A stretch of DNA of 64,000 nucleotides from Hyphomicrobiales bacterium (GTDB lineage: Bacteria; Pseudomonadota; Alphaproteobacteria; Rhizobiales; Rhizobiaceae), in assembly GCA_900470965.1 (NCBI GenBank), contig UCCS01000045.1, positions 27,789 through 91,788 on the forward strand. The letters run 5' to 3'. How positions within the stretch are numbered: the stretch's first letter is position 1; every line of letters starts with the position of its first letter. Under the pieces are notes generated by a model. That model was not told the origin of the DNA. It worked only from the letters and a program-made list of their open reading frames with translations, and made no database searches. Position numbers and translations under genes: made by a program. Of this stretch, positions 8,989 through 19,405 are shown piece after piece.

Positions 8989-11900
8989 TCCGACCGCGCT
9001 TCCGGAGGGTGACGATCCCGGTACCTGGATCGGCTGGACGACGATCCAGCAGGCGATCGCTTCTGATCCGACCCGTTCTGCCTGGGTGTCGGCCAATGCC
9101 GGCTCCGGCAAAACGCATGTTCTGACCCAGCGGGTGATCCGGCTGCTGCTTGCCGGTGCACGGCCTTCCGCCATTCTCTGCCTCACCTATACGAAGGCTG
9201 CCGCCTCCGAAATGTCGAACCGCGTCTTCGAACGGCTGGCGGAATGGGCGATTTTCCCGGATGAGGAGCTTGCCAAGCGCATCACGCAGATCGAAGGTCG
9301 TGAGCCGGATTCCCTGAAGCTTGCGGAAGCAAGACGACTGTTTGCCAAGGCACTGGAAACACCGGGTGGTCTGAAGATCCAGACGATCCACGCCTTCTGC
9401 GAAGCACTGCTGCACCAGTTTCCGCTGGAAGCAAACGTCGCCGGGCACTTCTCGGTTCTCGACGACCGGGCGGCAGAGACGCTGCTTGCCGATGCGCGGC
9501 GTTCACTTTTGACGGCAACGGCACCGGAGAACGACCGGAACCTCGCTGGTGCCTTCACCTATGTGCTTAATCTCGGTGATGAATCCGGGCTCGAAAATCT
9601 GCTCGGCGAGATCGTTGCCAACCGTAACGCCATACGCCGCTTCATAACCGCTGCCGAACAGCATGGCGGCGCCGATAAGTTGCTGCGAAAGAAACTCGGG
9701 CTTTCACCTGATGATACGGAAGAGGGGCTGGCCGAGCGATACTGGCCCTTGCCGGGTCTCTCGGATGCGGTGCTGGAACTCTATCTTTCGCTCGCCGCTG
9801 CAAAGGGTGGCGCGAAGGCTCAAGACGTCGCCGAGGGTTTGCGCCGCGCTGCCCGCGAACGGGATGTTACCGCGCGCGCGCAAATTCTGGAGAAAGTTTT
9901 CCTGACATCGAAAGGTGAGCCGAAGACGGACGGGCAATTCTTTGTCAAGGTGATGCTTGCCGAAGCGCCGCAGCTTGGCGATGCTATCGCCTCTGCGCGT
10001 GCGCATGTCGTCAATTGCCGCGACCGGCTGAAATTGATGCGGATGCACACGGCAACCCATGCCGCTCTCGTGCTCGCGGACCGTCTGAACCGGGATTATG
10101 AGGAGCTGAAAAAACAGCGCAGCCATCTCGACTTCGAGGACCTGATCACCCGCACTGCGGACCTGCTCACCAAGAGTGGCGTCGGTCCGTGGATCCATTA
10201 CAAGCTCGATCAGGGTATCGACCATATCCTCGTCGACGAGGCGCAGGATACCAGCCCTGTTCAATGGAGCGTCATCCAGTCGCTGGCGGAGGATTTCTTC
10301 TCAGGAGAAAGTTCGCGGCCTCTCGTCCGGACACTGTTTGCCGTCGGTGACGAGAAACAGTCGATCTATTCCTTCCAGGGCGCGCGGCCGGAACGGTTTT
10401 CCGAGGAGAAGGAACGAACGCAGCGTCGCGTGCAGAACAGCGGCCTCGCCTTCTCGACCGTTCGCCTGCCGCTGTCCTTCCGCTCTACCTCCGACGTTCT
10501 GCTCGCGGTCGATCACATCTTCACCCCACCGGAGAATGCACGCGGCCTCGGCACCGAGCCGGTCGTTCATCGCTCCAGCCGTATCGGCCATCCTGGGGCC
10601 GTCGATCTCTGGGAAATGGTCGTGCCCGATGTCGTGATAAAGGATGAGGACTGGACCGCTCCCTTCGATGCGACGCCCGAGAGCGCACCGGCCGCCATTC
10701 TTGCACGGCGTATCGCTCATACGATCGGTACTCTTGTGGGACGCGAAACGATCGTCGAAAAGGGCAAGGAACGCTTCATAGAAGCCGGCGATATCCTCGT
10801 TCTCGTCCGCAAACGCGACGCCTTCGTCAATGCGCTGACGCGTGAACTGAAGCGGCGCGGCGACATCCCCGTCGCCGGCGCGGACCGGCTGGTGCTGACC
10901 AGTCATATCGCCGTCCAGGATCTGCTGGCGCTGGGCCGTTTTCTGCTCCTGCCGGAAGACGATCTTTCGCTCGCCGCTCTCCTGAAAAGCCCTCTCTTCA
11001 ATCTTTCGGAAGAGGATATTTTTGCGGTTGCGGCGCTCCGCGACGACCATGAAAGCGTCTGGCACCATCTTCGCAAATATGCCGCCGACGGCAATGAGCG
11101 CCTCCGCGCGGCCGTCGCAAGGCTGGAGCTCTTTCTTGCCCAGTCCCGAAGCCTTTCGGTCCATGATTTCTATGCCCGTGTCCTCGGCAGTCATGGCGGC
11201 CGGCGGCAGTTTCTGGCGCGGCTCGGTACCGAAGTCAGCGATATCCTCGACGAATTCCTGACCTTTGCGCTCGACCACGAGACATCGGATCTCCCCGGCC
11301 TGCAATCCTTCATCTCGACGCTTGAGCTTGAAGCGCCGGAAGTGAAGCGCGAACAGGACAAGGGCCGCAACGAGGTGCGCATCATGACGGTGCATGCCTC
11401 CAAAGGTCTCGAAGCGCCAATCGTCTTTCTGGTCGATGGCGGCTCCAAGGCTTTTACCCACACCCACCTGCCAAAGCTCCGGTTGCTTGATGCCGGGCCG
11501 GACGAGCCGCCGATACCGGTGTGGATTCCCGTCAGTGATCTCGGCAATTCGCTGACGTTGACCGATGCAGCGCGCATCCAGCTTCTTGCCGAAGAGGAAT
11601 ACCGGCGCCTGCTCTACGTGGCGATGACACGCGCCGCCGACCGGTTGATCGTCTGCGGCTATCGCGGCGTGCGGCTGAACAGTGACACCTGGCATATGAT
11701 GATTTCCACCGCGCTCGACGCGGAGCATCCGCATGTCGAAAAGGCGACTTTCGCGGGGCCGGATGGCGCGTGGGACGGCATGCGCTGGCGTGTGCCGCAG
11801 GTCGAGCGCAGCTTCGAGCGAATGGACCGTGCGCCTGAACAGGCAACTGTCGAAACGGTCCCCCCGGACCTTTTCCGCCCTTTGCCGCCGCAAAAACTAC

Positions 11901-12526
11901 TGCCGCGGCCGCTTAGCCCTTCCGGTGCCGGAACGATCATCGATGAGGAGGCCGATGATCTCTTGGTGACCTCGCCGCTCTTCGGCGATCAAGAGGGCAG
12001 CGATCGTTCCCTGGAAAAGGGCCGTCTTATCCATCGGATGCTTCAGGCTCTTCCCGATATTCCGGCGGAGGAGCGGGCCGATGCAGCGAAGCGTTACACT
12101 GAGCGCGCGGCGCGATTCTGGCCGGCTATAGAGCGGCAGGCTTTGGTCGATTCGGTTGTGAAACTTTTGCAAGATGAAAGGCTTCAAGCCGTCTTCAATG
12201 TTCATGCCCAGGCGGAAATCTCGATCATGGGAACCTTGACGCTGGAAGGCCGGGAATATGCCGTCTCCGGCCGGATTGACCGGCTTGCTGTCCTACCAGA
12301 CAGTGTCGTCATTCTGGACTACAAGACAAATCGCGTTCCACCGACAAGCGAAGATAAGATCCCTTTTGCGCACAAGGCGCAGCTTGCGATCTATCGGGAA
12401 ATACTGAAGCCGCTCTATCCTGCCAAACGGATCGATTGCACGCTGGTTTATACAGAAAATGCGACCATCCATACTCTTGGCGAACAGGCTTTGGCTTCGG
12501 CACTTGCAGGACTCAACACAAAGTGA
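8981..12526 (+). CDS. addA: Double-strand break repair helicase-nuclease AddA
   Basis: An 1181-residue UvrD/Rep-superfamily helicase with a C-terminal nuclease. Visible motifs are the P-loop NAGSGKTHVL (Lys44), the Walker B box DEAQDTSPVQW, a GDEKQSIYSFQGARP motif III, VHASKGLEAPIV, and the nuclease motif VILDYKTNR (Asp1113). I chose ATG 8981 rather than the upstream in-frame start at 8933 because a near-perfect GGAGGAGG ribosome site lies just before 8981 and because 8933 would overlap addB by 56 bases. With addB it forms the AddAB resection enzyme that replaces RecBCD in this lineage. Confidence 0.96.
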   Translation: MNDPTALPEGDDPGTWIGWTTIQQAIASDPTRSAWVSANAGSGKTHVLTQRVIRLLLAGARPSAILCLTYTKAAASEMSNRVFERLAEWAIFPDEELAKRITQIEGREPDSLKLAEARRLFAKALETPGGLKIQTIHAFCEALLHQFPLEANVAGHFSVLDDRAAETLLADARRSLLTATAPENDRNLAGAFTYVLNLGDESGLENLLGEIVANRNAIRRFITAAEQHGGADKLLRKKLGLSPDDTEEGLAERYWPLPGLSDAVLELYLSLAAAKGGAKAQDVAEGLRRAARERDVTARAQILEKVFLTSKGEPKTDGQFFVKVMLAEAPQLGDAIASARAHVVNCRDRLKLMRMHTATHAALVLADRLNRDYEELKKQRSHLDFEDLITRTADLLTKSGVGPWIHYKLDQGIDHILVDEAQDTSPVQWSVIQSLAEDFFSGESSRPLVRTLFAVGDEKQSIYSFQGARPERFSEEKERTQRRVQNSGLAFSTVRLPLSFRSTSDVLLAVDHIFTPPENARGLGTEPVVHRSSRIGHPGAVDLWEMVVPDVVIKDEDWTAPFDATPESAPAAILARRIAHTIGTLVGRETIVEKGKERFIEAGDILVLVRKRDAFVNALTRELKRRGDIPVAGADRLVLTSHIAVQDLLALGRFLLLPEDDLSLAALLKSPLFNLSEEDIFAVAALRDDHESVWHHLRKYAADGNERLRAAVARLELFLAQSRSLSVHDFYARVLGSHGGRRQFLARLGTEVSDILDEFLTFALDHETSDLPGLQSFISTLELEAPEVKREQDKGRNEVRIMTVHASKGLEAPIVFLVDGGSKAFTHTHLPKLRLLDAGPDEPPIPVWIPVSDLGNSLTLTDAARIQLLAEEEYRRLLYVAMTRAADRLIVCGYRGVRLNSDTWHMMISTALDAEHPHVEKATFAGPDGAWDGMRWRVPQVERSFERMDRAPEQATVETVPPDLFRPLPPQKLLPRPLSPSGAGTIIDEEADDLLVTSPLFGDQEGSDRSLEKGRLIHRMLQALPDIPAEERADAAKRYTERAARFWPAIERQALVDSVVKLLQDERLQAVFNVHAQAEISIMGTLTLEGREYAVSGRIDRLAVLPDSVVILDYKTNRVPPTSEDKIPFAHKAQLAIYREILKPLYPAKRIDCTLVYTENATIHTLGEQALASALAGLNTK

Positions 12527-12601
12527 AATATCGGACATTGAAATTCCGGCACCGCACCCTCACATGTTACGCAACAGCAAATTCCGGTAAAGGAGCAGCC
12601 T

Positions 12602-12922
12602 ATGGCTACCGTTAAGGTCGATATCAACAACTTCCAGTCGGAAGTTCTGGAGTCCGCAGAACCAGTCGTCGTCGATTTCTGGGCTGAATGGTGCGGTCCG
12701 TGCAAAATGATTGCTCCGAGCCTCGAAGAAATCGCCACGGAACTGGCCGGCAAGGTCAAGGTCGCCAAGCTCAACATCGATGAAAACCCGGAACTGGCCG
12801 CCCAGTTCGGCGTTCGCTCGATCCCCACGCTTGCAATCTTCAAGGGCGGTGAAGTTGCCGACATCTCCATCGGCGCAAAGCCGAAGACGGCGCTTTCCAA
12901 CTGGATTTCCAGCGCAGCCTGA
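12602..12922 (+). CDS. trxA: Thioredoxin
   Basis: A 106-residue thioredoxin of standard length, with the redox motif AEWCGPCK (Cys31 and Cys34) and the cis-proline segment [12 protein letters not shown]. It reduces disulfides of ribonucleotide reductase, peroxiredoxins and others in the cytosol, drawing electrons from thioredoxin reductase. A good ribosome site (AAAGGAG) precedes ATG 12602. The gene is 75 bases after addA and may have its own promoter; it ends at a bidirectional terminator shared with folC. The addA-trxA adjacency recurs in rhizobia. Confidence 0.98.
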   Translation: MATVKVDINNFQSEVLESAEPVVVDFWAEWCGPCKMIAPSLEEIATELAGKVKVAKLNIDENPELAAQFGVRSIPTLAIFKGGEVADISIGAKPKTALSNWISSAA

Positions 12923-12942
12923 TGATATCGATAGTTCGATGC

Positions 12943-12970
12943 AAAAAGCCCGGCATTTGCCGGGCTTTTT
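12943..12970. terminator. Bidirectional terminator between trxA and folC
   Basis: A perfect 13-bp inverted repeat (12943-12955 with 12958-12970) with A-tract and T-tract arms. It serves trxA on the plus strand and folC, whose stop codon touches it, on the minus strand. Confidence 0.9.
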
Positions 12971-14322
12971 CATTTAGGGGGTGTGCCGTTTTCCGCCAGC
13001 ACGTCGCCGACGAGATAAAGAGAGCCGCCGATGAGGATACGTGGCGGCGGCGCCTCCGGGTCGACGCTCGAAGCGATGGCGTCCAGGGCATCGACGACTG
13101 ATGACATCGGTTCGGCCACAAGCCCGGCATCATAGGCGGCGTGGGCCAGAATCACCGGATCGATCATTGCTTCGCTGCCGCGGATCGGCACGCAATAGAT
13201 CTTCTCCGCCAGATCCGCAAAGGCCTTGAAATAGCCGACCGGGTCCTTGGTGTTGATCATGCCCGATATCAGGAATAGCGGACGGGACTGGCGCTCTTCG
13301 AAATTTGCCATGGCTTCGGCAATCACTTCACCAGCACCCGGATTATGGCCGCCATCGACCCAGATTTCCGACCGGGCCGGCGCGTGGCTCAGAAGCCTGC
13401 CTTCTGTCAATTTCTGCAGGCGGCCGGGCCACTCCACCGTTTCCATTGCCTTTTCCATCATCGGTTCGGCGACGGTAAAGCCTGCAGCCTTGACAGCCCT
13501 GATGGCGGCTGCGGCATTGGCATATTGATGGCGACCGGGAAGGCGCGGCAAAGGCAGATCCGCGAGGCCGAAATCATCCTGATAGATCAGCCGGCCATAT
13601 TCCTCATGCGCGATGAAATCCTGGCCGAAAACGGCGCTCGGGCAGTGCAACCGCTCGGCCGTCGACATCAGCACGTCAAGGGCGGCGTCATACTCCTGAT
13701 GGCCAATGACGACGGAATGGCCGCGTTTCATGATACCGGCCTTTTCCGCAGCGATCAGCTCCACCCGGTCTCCGAGATAGGGTTGATGATCGAGTGAAAT
13801 CGGCATGATGACCGAAACGGCGGGATCCTCGATGACATTCGTCGCGTCGAAACGACCACCGAGACCGACCTCGATGATTGCGGCATCGGCTGGATGTTCA
13901 GAAAAAAGAATGAAAGTGACGGCCGTCAGTATTTCAAAGACGGTAATCTTCTCCCCGCCATTGGCCTTCGCCACGCGTCGCAAAACTTCTGCGAAAACGC
14001 TATCATCAACCAGTTGACCACGCCCGCCTGGAACACCCAGACGGTAACGTTCATGCCAGTTTACGAGATGCGGAGAGGTATGGACATGGGCGCTGTAGCC
14101 GCCCGCTTCCAGAAGCGCGCGGCAGAAAGCCGATGTCGAGCCCTTGCCGTTGGTGCCGGCGATATGGATGACGGGGGGAAGATTGCGCTCCGGATTGCCA
14201 AGTGCCTCCAGAAGGCGCTTGATGCGGTCCAATGACAAATCGTAGCCCTTGGGATGCAATCCCATGAGCTTTTCGATTTCCTGCGCCGCCTCACTCACCG
14301 CGATCTGGCCTCTGTCTGTCAT
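12970..14322 (-). CDS. folC: Bifunctional folylpolyglutamate/dihydrofolate synthase
   Basis: A 450-residue Mur-ligase-family enzyme that adds glutamate to dihydropteroate and polyglutamylates folates. The P-loop IAGTNGKGSTSAF (residues 54-66), the central VGLGGRFDATNVI and DHQPYLGDRV segments, and WVDGGHNPGAGE are typical. It is the last gene of the trpF-trpB-trpA-accD-folC run, 30 bases after accD, and ends in the shared terminator with trxA. The accD-folC neighbourhood is widely conserved in proteobacteria. Confidence 0.97.
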   Translation of the reverse strand: MTDRGQIAVSEAAQEIEKLMGLHPKGYDLSLDRIKRLLEALGNPERNLPPVIHIAGTNGKGSTSAFCRALLEAGGYSAHVHTSPHLVNWHERYRLGVPGGRGQLVDDSVFAEVLRRVAKANGGEKITVFEILTAVTFILFSEHPADAAIIEVGLGGRFDATNVIEDPAVSVIMPISLDHQPYLGDRVELIAAEKAGIMKRGHSVVIGHQEYDAALDVLMSTAERLHCPSAVFGQDFIAHEEYGRLIYQDDFGLADLPLPRLPGRHQYANAAAAIRAVKAAGFTVAEPMMEKAMETVEWPGRLQKLTEGRLLSHAPARSEIWVDGGHNPGAGEVIAEAMANFEERQSRPLFLISGMINTKDPVGYFKAFADLAEKIYCVPIRGSEAMIDPVILAHAAYDAGLVAEPMSSVVDALDAIASSVDPEAPPPRILIGGSLYLVGDVLAENGTPPK

Positions 14323-14352
14323 CGGCCCGCCCTATTCTGTGAGATCTGCTGC

Positions 14353-15255
14353 TCAGGCGCTCGCCGCCAGAGCAATCACTCCATTGGCATCATTTGCCGC
14401 CGTAGCCGGCTTCTTGGTCAGGATTTTCAACAGACGCGCCAGCGTCTCCGGAATATCATGACGCTTGACGACCATGTCGACCACGCCGTGTTCCAGCAGA
14501 TATTCCGAGGTTTGGAACCCCTCGGGGAGCTTTTCACGCAGCGTCTGTTCGATGACGCGCTTGCCGGCAAAGCCGATTTCGGCACCCGGTTCCGCCAGAT
14601 GAATATCGCCAAGCATGGCGTAGGAGGCCGTTACGCCGCCGGTGGTCGGGTTTGTCAGAACCACGATGTAGGGCTGGCCTGCTTCCTTGAGCATGTCGAC
14701 GGCCACCGTCGTGCGCGGCAGCTGCATCAAGGATAGAATGCCTTCCTGCATGCGCGCGCCGCCCGAAGCCGGGAACATGACGAGCGGGCACTTCTCCGCA
14801 ATCGCGCGTTCGAAGGCTTTGACGATCGCTTCGCCGGCAGCCATGCCGAGCGAACCGCCGATGAAGTTGAATTCATGAACGACCGCGACGAGCTTCAGGC
14901 CCTTCACGCTGCCGAGACCGGCGAGGATCGTGTCTTCCTGCTCGGTCTTGAGGCGGCTGTCGCGCAGACGGTCGCTATACTTCTTGGAATCGCGGAACTT
15001 CAGCGGATCCTGGGCGACCTTCGGCTGCGGCAAAGCCTCGTATTCGCCGTTGTCGAACAGGTCGACAAGGCGCGCCTTTGCCGGCATCTTCATGTGGTAG
15101 CCGGAAGCGGGAATGACCCACTTGTTGCCTTCGAGGTCCTTGTGAAAAACCATCTCGCCCGTTTCCGGGCACTTGATCCAGAGGTTCTCCGGCACTTCGC
15201 GACGGCCCAGCATGGAATTGATCCGCGGGCGAACGTAGTTAGTGATCCAGTTCAA
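14353..15255 (-). CDS. accD: Acetyl-CoA carboxylase carboxyltransferase beta subunit, zinc-ribbon cysteines missing
   Basis: A 300-residue subunit that, with AccA, transfers the carboxyl group from biotin to acetyl-CoA to make malonyl-CoA for fatty acid synthesis. The crotonase-like core ([20 protein letters not shown] and [16 protein letters not shown]) is intact. The N-terminal zinc ribbon that in E. coli AccD uses four cysteines is degenerate: only Cys29 remains, in [11 protein letters not shown], and the later pair is replaced ([13 protein letters not shown]). The surrounding fold is otherwise aligned, so this looks like lineage loss rather than damage. It sits between trpA (39-base gap) and folC. 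Confidence 0.96.
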   Translation of the reverse strand: MNWITNYVRPRINSMLGRREVPENLWIKCPETGEMVFHKDLEGNKWVIPASGYHMKMPAKARLVDLFDNGEYEALPQPKVAQDPLKFRDSKKYSDRLRDSRLKTEQEDTILAGLGSVKGLKLVAVVHEFNFIGGSLGMAAGEAIVKAFERAIAEKCPLVMFPASGGARMQEGILSLMQLPRTTVAVDMLKEAGQPYIVVLTNPTTGGVTASYAMLGDIHLAEPGAEIGFAGKRVIEQTLREKLPEGFQTSEYLLEHGVVDMVVKRHDIPETLARLLKILTKKPATAANDANGVIALAASA

Positions 15256-15294
15256 CTCGAATACTCCTGATTGACTAGTGCCAATGTGGGGAAA

Positions 15295-16134
15295 CTATTC
15301 GGCAGCAACAAGGCGCGCCGAACGCGTTCCTGTGGAAAGACCCCGAACGAGCGTCGCAACGGCCTGAACCGTGTCGGCCGTCGCCTTTCCATCCGCCGTC
15401 AGGGTGTTGGCTACCTGATTGACGATCGCAGTACCGACAACCACACCATCGGCCGAAGCACCGATGACCTTTGCGTGCTCTGCCGTCTTGACGCCGAAGC
15501 CGACGCAAACGGGCAGATCGGTATGGTCCTTGATGCGCTTGACCGCACCCGAAATCAGCGACGGATCCGGCAAAGCCGAACCGGTGATGCCGTTCATAGA
15601 AACGTAATAGACGAAGCCAGACGTGTTCTTCAGCACGGTCGGCAGGCGCTTCTCATCCGTCGTCGGCGTTGCCAGACGAATGAAATTGATGCCCTTCTTC
15701 AGCGCCGGGATGCAGAGCTCGTCATCCATTTCCGGCGGCAGGTCGACGATGATCAGACCGTCGATGCCGGATGCCAGCGCATCGTCGAGAAACTTCTCGA
15801 CGCCGTAGATATAGATCGGATTGTAGTAGCCCATCATGACGATCGGCGTTGCATCGTTGGTGTTGCGGAAGTCGGCAGCGAGCTGCAGCGTCTTCTTCAG
15901 CGTTTGACCACCCTTCAGGGCGCGCTGGCCGGCCAACTGGATCGCCGGGCCATCGGCCATCGGATCGGAAAAGGGCATGCCGAGTTCGATGACGTCGGAG
16001 CCGGCTTCCGGCAGCGCCTTCATGATGCCGAGCGAGGTCTCGTAATCGGGATCGCCACCCATGAAATAGGTTACGAGCGCCGGGCGGCCTTCCGCCTTCA
16101 GATCGGCGAAGCGTTTATCCATACGTGCGGTCAT
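15295..16134 (-). CDS. trpA: Tryptophan synthase alpha subunit
   Basis: A 279-residue TIM-barrel protein that cleaves indole-3-glycerol phosphate to indole and channels it to TrpB. The catalytic glutamate and aspartate are in [16 protein letters not shown] (Glu50 and Asp61), and the phosphate-binding [10 protein letters not shown] and [12 protein letters not shown] segments are present. It follows trpB by 6 bases and precedes accD, matching the usual rhizobial trpFBA-accD-folC order. Confidence 0.98.
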   Translation of the reverse strand: MTARMDKRFADLKAEGRPALVTYFMGGDPDYETSLGIMKALPEAGSDVIELGMPFSDPMADGPAIQLAGQRALKGGQTLKKTLQLAADFRNTNDATPIVMMGYYNPIYIYGVEKFLDDALASGIDGLIIVDLPPEMDDELCIPALKKGINFIRLATPTTDEKRLPTVLKNTSGFVYYVSMNGITGSALPDPSLISGAVKRIKDHTDLPVCVGFGVKTAEHAKVIGASADGVVVGTAIVNQVANTLTADGKATADTVQAVATLVRGLSTGTRSARLVAAE

Positions 16135-16140
16135 GTCTCT

Positions 16141-17361
16141 TTACTCACCCATTCCCAGGATCTTGCCGACGGTGAAGATGTCCTTGTCGCCACGGCCGGA
16201 CAGGTTCATCAGAATGATCTCGTCCTTGCCCATCTTGGGCGCGCGCTTGATGACTTCGGCAAGCGCATGCGAAGGCTCGAGCGCGGGAATGATGCCCTCG
16301 AGACGCGTCAGTATCTGGAAGGCTTCGAGCGCCTCATGATCCATGATCGGCACGTATTCGGCGCGGCCGATATCGTTGAGCCACGAATGTTCCGGGCCGA
16401 TGCCAGGATAGTCGAGGCCGGCCGAGATCGAATGGCCTTCCTTGATCTGCCCGTCATTGTCCTGCAGCAGATAGGTGCGGTTGCCGTGCAGCACGCCCGG
16501 TGAACCGGCTGTGATCGAAGCGCAGTGCTCATCGCCCTGCAGACCTTTGCCGCCCGCTTCGACGCCGACGATCTTCACGTCCTTGTCATCGAGGAAAGGA
16601 TGGAAGATACCGATCGCATTCGAACCGCCGCCGACGGCAGCAATGACGAGATCCGGGAGGCGGCCTTCGGCCTCAAGGATCTGCTGCTTGGCTTCCGTGC
16701 CGATAACGGCCTGGAAATCCCGCACCATCTCCGGATAGGGATGCGGGCCGGCGGCCGTGCCGATCAGGTAATAGGTATCATCGACGTTGGTGACCCAGTC
16801 ACGCAGCGCCTCATTCATCGCATCCTTCAGTGTGCCGCTACCGGCCGTGACAGGCTTTACTTCGGCACCCAGCAGCTTCATGCGGAAAACGTTCGGCGCC
16901 TGACGCTCGACGTCGGTGGCGCCCATGTAGACGACACAGGGAAAGCCGAAGCGGGCAGCGACGGTGGCGGAAGCCACGCCGTGTTGGCCGGCACCAGTTT
17001 CGGCGATAATGCGCGTCTTGCCCATGCGCTTGGCGAGCAGAATCTGGCCGATGCAATTGTTGATCTTGTGCGAGCCGGTATGGTTCAGCTCTTCACGCTT
17101 GAAGTAGATCTTGGCGCCGCCGAGATGCTGGGTCAGGCGCTCGGCGTAATAGAGGGGGCTCGGGCGGCCGATATAGTGGGTGCCGAGATGCTTCAGTTCC
17201 GCCTGAAATTCCGGATCGTCCTTCGCCTTGTTCCACTCCTCCTGCAAATCGAGGATCAAGGGCATCAAGGTTTCGGCCACGAAGCGGCCCCCATAAATGC
17301 CGAAGCGTCCGTCTTCATCCGGACCGGCGCGGAAGGAATTTGGTTTAGGCGTCTCGTTCAC
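16141..17361 (-). CDS. trpB: Tryptophan synthase beta subunit
   Basis: A PLP enzyme that condenses indole with serine. The PLP lysine is in [12 protein letters not shown] (Lys99) and the glycine-rich phosphate loop is [11 protein letters not shown] use GTG 17361 (406 residues) rather than TTG 17367, because AGGGAG lies 6 bases before the GTG and directly abuts the TTG with no spacing. The trpF stop codon (17366-17364) lies between that ribosome site and the GTG, so the two genes are translationally coupled. Confidence 0.96.
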   Translation of the reverse strand: MNETPKPNSFRAGPDEDGRFGIYGGRFVAETLMPLILDLQEEWNKAKDDPEFQAELKHLGTHYIGRPSPLYYAERLTQHLGGAKIYFKREELNHTGSHKINNCIGQILLAKRMGKTRIIAETGAGQHGVASATVAARFGFPCVVYMGATDVERQAPNVFRMKLLGAEVKPVTAGSGTLKDAMNEALRDWVTNVDDTYYLIGTAAGPHPYPEMVRDFQAVIGTEAKQQILEAEGRLPDLVIAAVGGGSNAIGIFHPFLDDKDVKIVGVEAGGKGLQGDEHCASITAGSPGVLHGNRTYLLQDNDGQIKEGHSISAGLDYPGIGPEHSWLNDIGRAEYVPIMDHEALEAFQILTRLEGIIPALEPSHALAEVIKRAPKMGKDEIILMNLSGRGDKDIFTVGKILGMGE

Positions 17362-17363
17362 TT

Positions 17364-18032
17364 TCAACTCCCTGAGGTCGTTTCAGGCAGGCATGCCTGT
17401 TCAACCGCATCGAAAAATTCATCGATCATGTCCAGGCTCTTCACGCCCGGCGCACTCTCGACACCAGAGGCAGTATCGACACCTGGCGCCTTCGTCATTG
17501 CAAGCGCCTGTCCGACATTGGCCTTGTTGAGCCCACCGGAAAGCATGTAGTCGACATTGCCGTCAAGCCAGGTGAGCAGACCCCAATCAAAGGAAACGCC
17601 ATTGCCGCCCGGTAGTTCAGATCCTTTTGGCGGCTTGGCATCGAAGAGAAAGCGGTCGGCGATGCCAATATAGGCCTCGACCCTCTTCAGGTCGTCGGTG
17701 CTGCGGACCGACAAGGCCTTGATCACAGGGATGCCATACATCGCCTTGATGGTCAGCACGCGCTCAGGGCTCTCGCTACCGTGTAGCTGCAGCATATCCG
17801 GGCGCAAAAGCGCAACGATTTCATCAAGATCATCATTGCTCGGATCGACCACGACAGCGACGATCTTCGCCTTGCCTCGGGCAGGTTCCGCGAGCTTGCC
17901 GGCAATGTCCGGCTCGACATAACGCGGGCTTTTCTGGAAAAAATTGAAGCCGATATACGTCGCTCCGCGCTTCAATGCGCGCTCGACAGTCTCAGGCGTC
18001 TTCAAACCGCAGATCTTGATATCCGGTCTCAT
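17364..18032 (-). CDS. trpF: Phosphoribosylanthranilate isomerase
   Basis: A 222-residue TIM barrel that isomerizes phosphoribosylanthranilate in tryptophan synthesis. The start [15 protein letters not shown], the [10 protein letters not shown] strand and the C-terminal [14 protein letters not shown] and [10 protein letters not shown] phosphate site are diagnostic. It is the first gene of the trpFBA-accD-folC transcription unit; a promoter should lie in the 72 bases upstream, where I recognise no specific site. Confidence 0.97.
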   Translation of the reverse strand: MRPDIKICGLKTPETVERALKRGATYIGFNFFQKSPRYVEPDIAGKLAEPARGKAKIVAVVVDPSNDDLDEIVALLRPDMLQLHGSESPERVLTIKAMYGIPVIKALSVRSTDDLKRVEAYIGIADRFLFDAKPPKGSELPGGNGVSFDWGLLTWLDGNVDYMLSGGLNKANVGQALAMTKAPGVDTASGVESAPGVKSLDMIDEFFDAVEQACLPETTSGS

Positions 18033-18104
18033 GGCAGCGAAGTGACACGAAACGGGCGAAGAGTCGAGCCAATTTGCAATGGCGGCCGCATTTAACGGCG
18101 GCGC

Positions 18105-18863
18105 TTAATCGAACTCTGTAGCGTGCAGCTGACTGCCGTGACGCTTCAGCCAGGACTTCGCCTCTTCCATGTGCGGGCAGAGCTTCTTGCAGAGCGCCCA
18201 GAAGTGTGGACCGTGGTTCATTTCCTTCAGATGCGCGACCTCATGGGCGGCGAGATAATCAATCACCAAAGGCGGCGCCATGACGATGCGCCAGGAGAAG
18301 CTCAGATTTCCTTCCGAGGAGCAGGAACCCCAGCGGCTGCGGGTATCCTTCATCGAAATCGAGCGGATCGGCGCCTTGATGGAACCGGCATGCAGGCGGG
18401 ACAATCTCTCAAGATCGCTGCGCGCCTCCTTCTTGAGGAAGGTCGCGATGCGCCGGCCGATATGTTCCGGCATGCCGCTGACGCGAAGTACCGGTTTGCC
18501 GTCCATCACGACAGCCTCAGTCAGCCCACGCAGGCTGCCTGTGTGCTCGATGCGATGTTTTACACCGCGAAAGAGAATTTCGCCGCCGTCGCGCAGGCCC
18601 GCATCCGTCGAGAATTTCGCAAGCTTGGTCAGCAGCCAGCCCTGATGCCGATCAAGGAAGGCGTTGACTTCGCGGGCGGCAAGCCCCTTCGGCACCGTCA
18701 TCTTCAATGCACGGCCGCCCGGCTCGATACGGAGCGTGATCCGGGTTGCCCGATCATGCTGCTTGATCGTCAAGGGCATCAGACGGCCGGCGACATCCAG
18801 CGTCCGCTTTTCGGGCGGCGACGGTTTTTTCGTCGTACGGCGGATCTTCGGAAGCGGAAACAT
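18105..18863 (-). CDS. YgjP/DUF45-family zinc metallohydrolase
   Basis: A 252-residue cytosolic protein of the YgjP-like (M48-related, SprT-like) family. The core signature is complete: RWGSCSSEGNLSFSWRIV (from residue 177), then the zinc-binding helix AAHEVAHLKEMNHGPHFW with His207, Glu208 and His211 and a further histidine downstream. Family members are presumed peptidases or hydrolases of unknown substrate. The basic N-terminal 25 residues are lineage-specific. It stands alone, 72 bases from the trpF start and separated from DUF2852 by a terminator. Confidence 0.9.
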   Translation of the reverse strand: MFPLPKIRRTTKKPSPPEKRTLDVAGRLMPLTIKQHDRATRITLRIEPGGRALKMTVPKGLAAREVNAFLDRHQGWLLTKLAKFSTDAGLRDGGEILFRGVKHRIEHTGSLRGLTEAVVMDGKPVLRVSGMPEHIGRRIATFLKKEARSDLERLSRLHAGSIKAPIRSISMKDTRSRWGSCSSEGNLSFSWRIVMAPPLVIDYLAAHEVAHLKEMNHGPHFWALCKKLCPHMEEAKSWLKRHGSQLHATEFD

Positions 18864-18901
18864 AGGGGTTTTCTATACGATTCGGGAGAAATCCGGGCAA
18901 A

Positions 18902-18929
18902 GAAAAACCGGCATCGTATCCGATGCCGG
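18902..18929 (-). terminator. Intrinsic terminator of the DUF2852 gene
   Basis: A perfect 9-bp stem (18908-18916 with 18921-18929) with a 4-base loop; read on the minus strand it is followed by a run of five T residues. It lies 25 bases past the DUF2852 stop. Confidence 0.85.
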
Positions 18930-18953
18930 CCGTAGATTCTTTGTGATCACGCC

Positions 18954-19388
18954 TTACGGCGTCTGGTATTCGGCGACCGGGCCATTATCGTCGCGTCGGT
19001 TGTTCTTGCGCTCGCGCATAAAGCGATCGAATTCTTCCTGATCCTTGGCGCGACGAAGCTCGCGCAGGTAGGAATCGAATTCCTCACGCATTTCATCAAG
19101 CTTGCGGCGCTCTTCTTCCATGCGATCGAGCTCGGCCTTGCGCCAATCGTCAAAGGCGACGTTGCCCGTCGAGAAGTGCGGGCGGTGACGGCCATGCGAA
19201 CGGCGGCAACTTGAAAAAAAGCCATCCGTTGCCTGGTTAACGTCACGCTTGAAGCCGCGCAGACGTTCGCCAAAGATGATGTAGGCAAGCATGGCCAGCC
19301 CCAGAGGCCAGAAAACCATGAAGCCGAGGATCATCAAGGCAACGGTAGCCGGAGTCCAATCCGGGCGAAGCAATGCTGACTGGTTCAT
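18954..19388 (-). CDS. DUF2852 membrane protein
   Basis: A 144-residue protein with a hydrophobic N-terminal segment (about residues 15-40, VALMILGFMVFWPLGLAMLAY), a short basic linker, and a charged coiled-coil-like tail (AELDRMEEERRKLDEMREEF) ending in an Arg/Asn-rich stretch. This matches the alphaproteobacterial DUF2852 family, whose function is unknown. The tail should be cytoplasmic. A hairpin lies directly before its ribosome site (19406-19436). No functional assignment is justified. Confidence 0.85.
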   Translation of the reverse strand: MNQSALLRPDWTPATVALMILGFMVFWPLGLAMLAYIIFGERLRGFKRDVNQATDGFFSSCRRSHGRHRPHFSTGNVAFDDWRKAELDRMEEERRKLDEMREEFDSYLRELRRAKDQEEFDRFMRERKNNRRDDNGPVAEYQTP

Positions 19389-19405
19389 CGTGCGGTATCC
19401 TCGCG

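Noticed and set aside
10301..11893. 530-residue minus-strand open frame opposite addA
   Set aside because: Antisense to helicase motifs, no domain of its own.
15271..16503. 410-residue plus-strand open frame opposite trpA and trpB
   Set aside because: Antisense to two conserved tryptophan genes; composition rich in Arg, His and Asp as expected for a shadow.
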